64,000 nt of DNA. Origin: Pseudomonas sp. UBA4617. Its GTDB lineage: Bacteria; Pseudomonadota; Gammaproteobacteria; Pseudomonadales; Pseudomonadaceae. This document shows positions 63,368 to 64,000 of the stretch, one piece after another. The stretch spans positions 59,124 to 123,123 of the forward strand of contig NZ_DGIR01000018.1 of NCBI RefSeq assembly GCF_002386445.1, written 5' to 3'. A program made the translations under genes and the position numbers. The first letter of the stretch is position 1. Each line of letters starts with the position of its first letter. Below the pieces are notes generated by a model. The model was given only the letters and a program-made list of their open reading frames with translations. It was not told the origin of the DNA and searched no databases.

Positions 63368-63972
63368 TGCGCTACCCCTGGTTTCGTCTGGCCATCTTCA
63401 TCGTGGGGTGCCTGTTCCCGGCGTGGTGGTTGTATGAGGCCGCGCTGAATCTGCTGGGGCCGGACCCCGGCAAGATCCTGATGGATCGCCTCGGGCTTGG
63501 GGCGCTGACCTTCCTGCTGGTTACCTTGAGCATGACGCCGCTGCAGAAACTGACGGGCTGGCCGGGATGGATCGTTGTGCGCCGACAGCTGGGGTTGTGG
63601 GTATTTGCCTATATCGTGCTGCACATCCTGGCGTATCTGTTCTTTATCCTCGGGCTGGACTGGGGGCAACTGACAGTTGAGTTACGCAAGCGGCCCTACA
63701 TTATTGTAGGCGCGTTGGGGTTCCTCGGGTTGCTGGCCTTGGCGGTTACCTCGAACAGGTATAGTCAGCGGCGCATGGGGGCGCGGTGGAAGAAGCTGCA
63801 CAGGTTGGTGTATGGAGTGCTTGGGTTGGGATTGCTGCATTTCCTGTGGATCGTGCGCTCTGATCTGCGGGAGTTGGCGATCTATGCGTTCATCGGAGCT
63901 GTACTGATGCTGCTGCGAGTTCCTGCCATCGCGCGCGCTTTGCCCAGGTTGGCCCGAGGGAGAGCGGGTTGA
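63367..63972 (+). CDS. msrQ: Heme-binding membrane subunit MsrQ
   Basis: MsrQ (YedZ) passes electrons from the quinone pool to MsrP. The 201 residues have five to six membrane segments (first about 5-28) and several His on them, for example ...[11 protein letters not shown]... and ...[22 protein letters not shown], consistent with heme b. The ATG overlaps the msrP stop by one base. Confidence 0.95.
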   Translation: MRYPWFRLAIFIVGCLFPAWWLYEAALNLLGPDPGKILMDRLGLGALTFLLVTLSMTPLQKLTGWPGWIVVRRQLGLWVFAYIVLHILAYLFFILGLDWGQLTVELRKRPYIIVGALGFLGLLALAVTSNRYSQRRMGARWKKLHRLVYGVLGLGLLHFLWIVRSDLRELAIYAFIGAVLMLLRVPAIARALPRLARGRAG

Positions 63973-64000
63973 AACATTTTTGAAATTAAAGGTTGACGCG
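63973..64000. other. End of window
   Basis: The last 28 bases are AT-rich and end with TTGACG, possibly the -35 of the next gene's promoter. No gene can be seen. Confidence 0.3.

Overview
The window is a stretch of ordinary Pseudomonas core chromosome. Gene order, protein sequences and high-GC codon use fit the Pseudomonas putida group best: the order runs parallel to the PAO1 carA-greA-ftsH-nusA-infB-pnp-cbrAB-dksA-ilvIHC neighbourhood, and putida-type REP palindromes (core GCGGGTAAACCCGC) sit in many gaps. I see no insertion sequence, prophage, CRISPR array, integron or toxin/secretion island. The strain assignment is inference.

Layout. 1-6.7 kb: recN (minus) under a LexA-like box, diverging from the heat-shock set grpE-dnaK-dnaJ, then dapB; grpE and dnaK each carry a near-ideal sigma-32 promoter. 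6.9-12.3 kb: carA-carB-greA plus a small membrane protein, behind a strong terminator-like leader hairpin. 12.3-18.9 kb: yhbY (minus), then rlmE, ftsH, folP, glmM, tpiA, secG. 18.9-28.2 kb: tRNA-Leu(GAG), initiator tRNA-Met, rimP-nusA-infB-rbfA-truB-rpsO-pnp, a transcription/translation superoperon with an RNase-III-like hairpin before pnp. 28.4-29.7 kb: a BON-domain periplasmic protein and a divergent ABM/VOC enzyme pair, the most accessory-looking part. 29.7-41.4 kb (minus): DUF748/AsmA-like protein, DUF2236 protein, acs, pgi, panC-panB, folK-pcnB. 41.5-46.7 kb (minus): the CbrAB two-component system, its sRNA CrcZ and a tiny ORF overlapping cbrA (cbrX-like). 46.9-52.2 kb: gluQ-dksA, an aminotransferase, sfsA, a Rieske protein, a ChaN-like lipoprotein, a PrrF-type iron sRNA and a TfoX C-terminal-domain protein. 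52.4-57.6 kb: a kinase-fusion protein, mrcB (PBP1b), a TPR lipoprotein and a YqcC protein. 58-64 kb: ilvI-ilvH-ilvC, pssA, msrP-msrQ.

How the parts connect. The centre couples RNA synthesis, ribosome maturation and RNA decay (nusA, infB, rbfA, rimP, truB, rpsO, pnp, rlmE, greA). The most informative non-protein features are regulatory: CrcZ (a sigma-54 promoter, six A-rich Hfq/Crc decoy motifs, a terminator) lying next to the CbrAB genes that drive it, and a PrrF sRNA with a Fur box overlapping its promoter, convergent with a ChaN-like lipoprotein. Both are known families; I recognised them from sequence motifs and synteny, not from a search.

I did not find a convincing undescribed system. 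The best leads are the cbrX-like ORF with its upstream A-rich motif, the ABM/VOC pair with a palindromic operator but no adjacent regulator, a sigma-54-like promoter before the BON protein, TGTTAC repeats before panB, and a branched-chain-rich ORF before ilvI.
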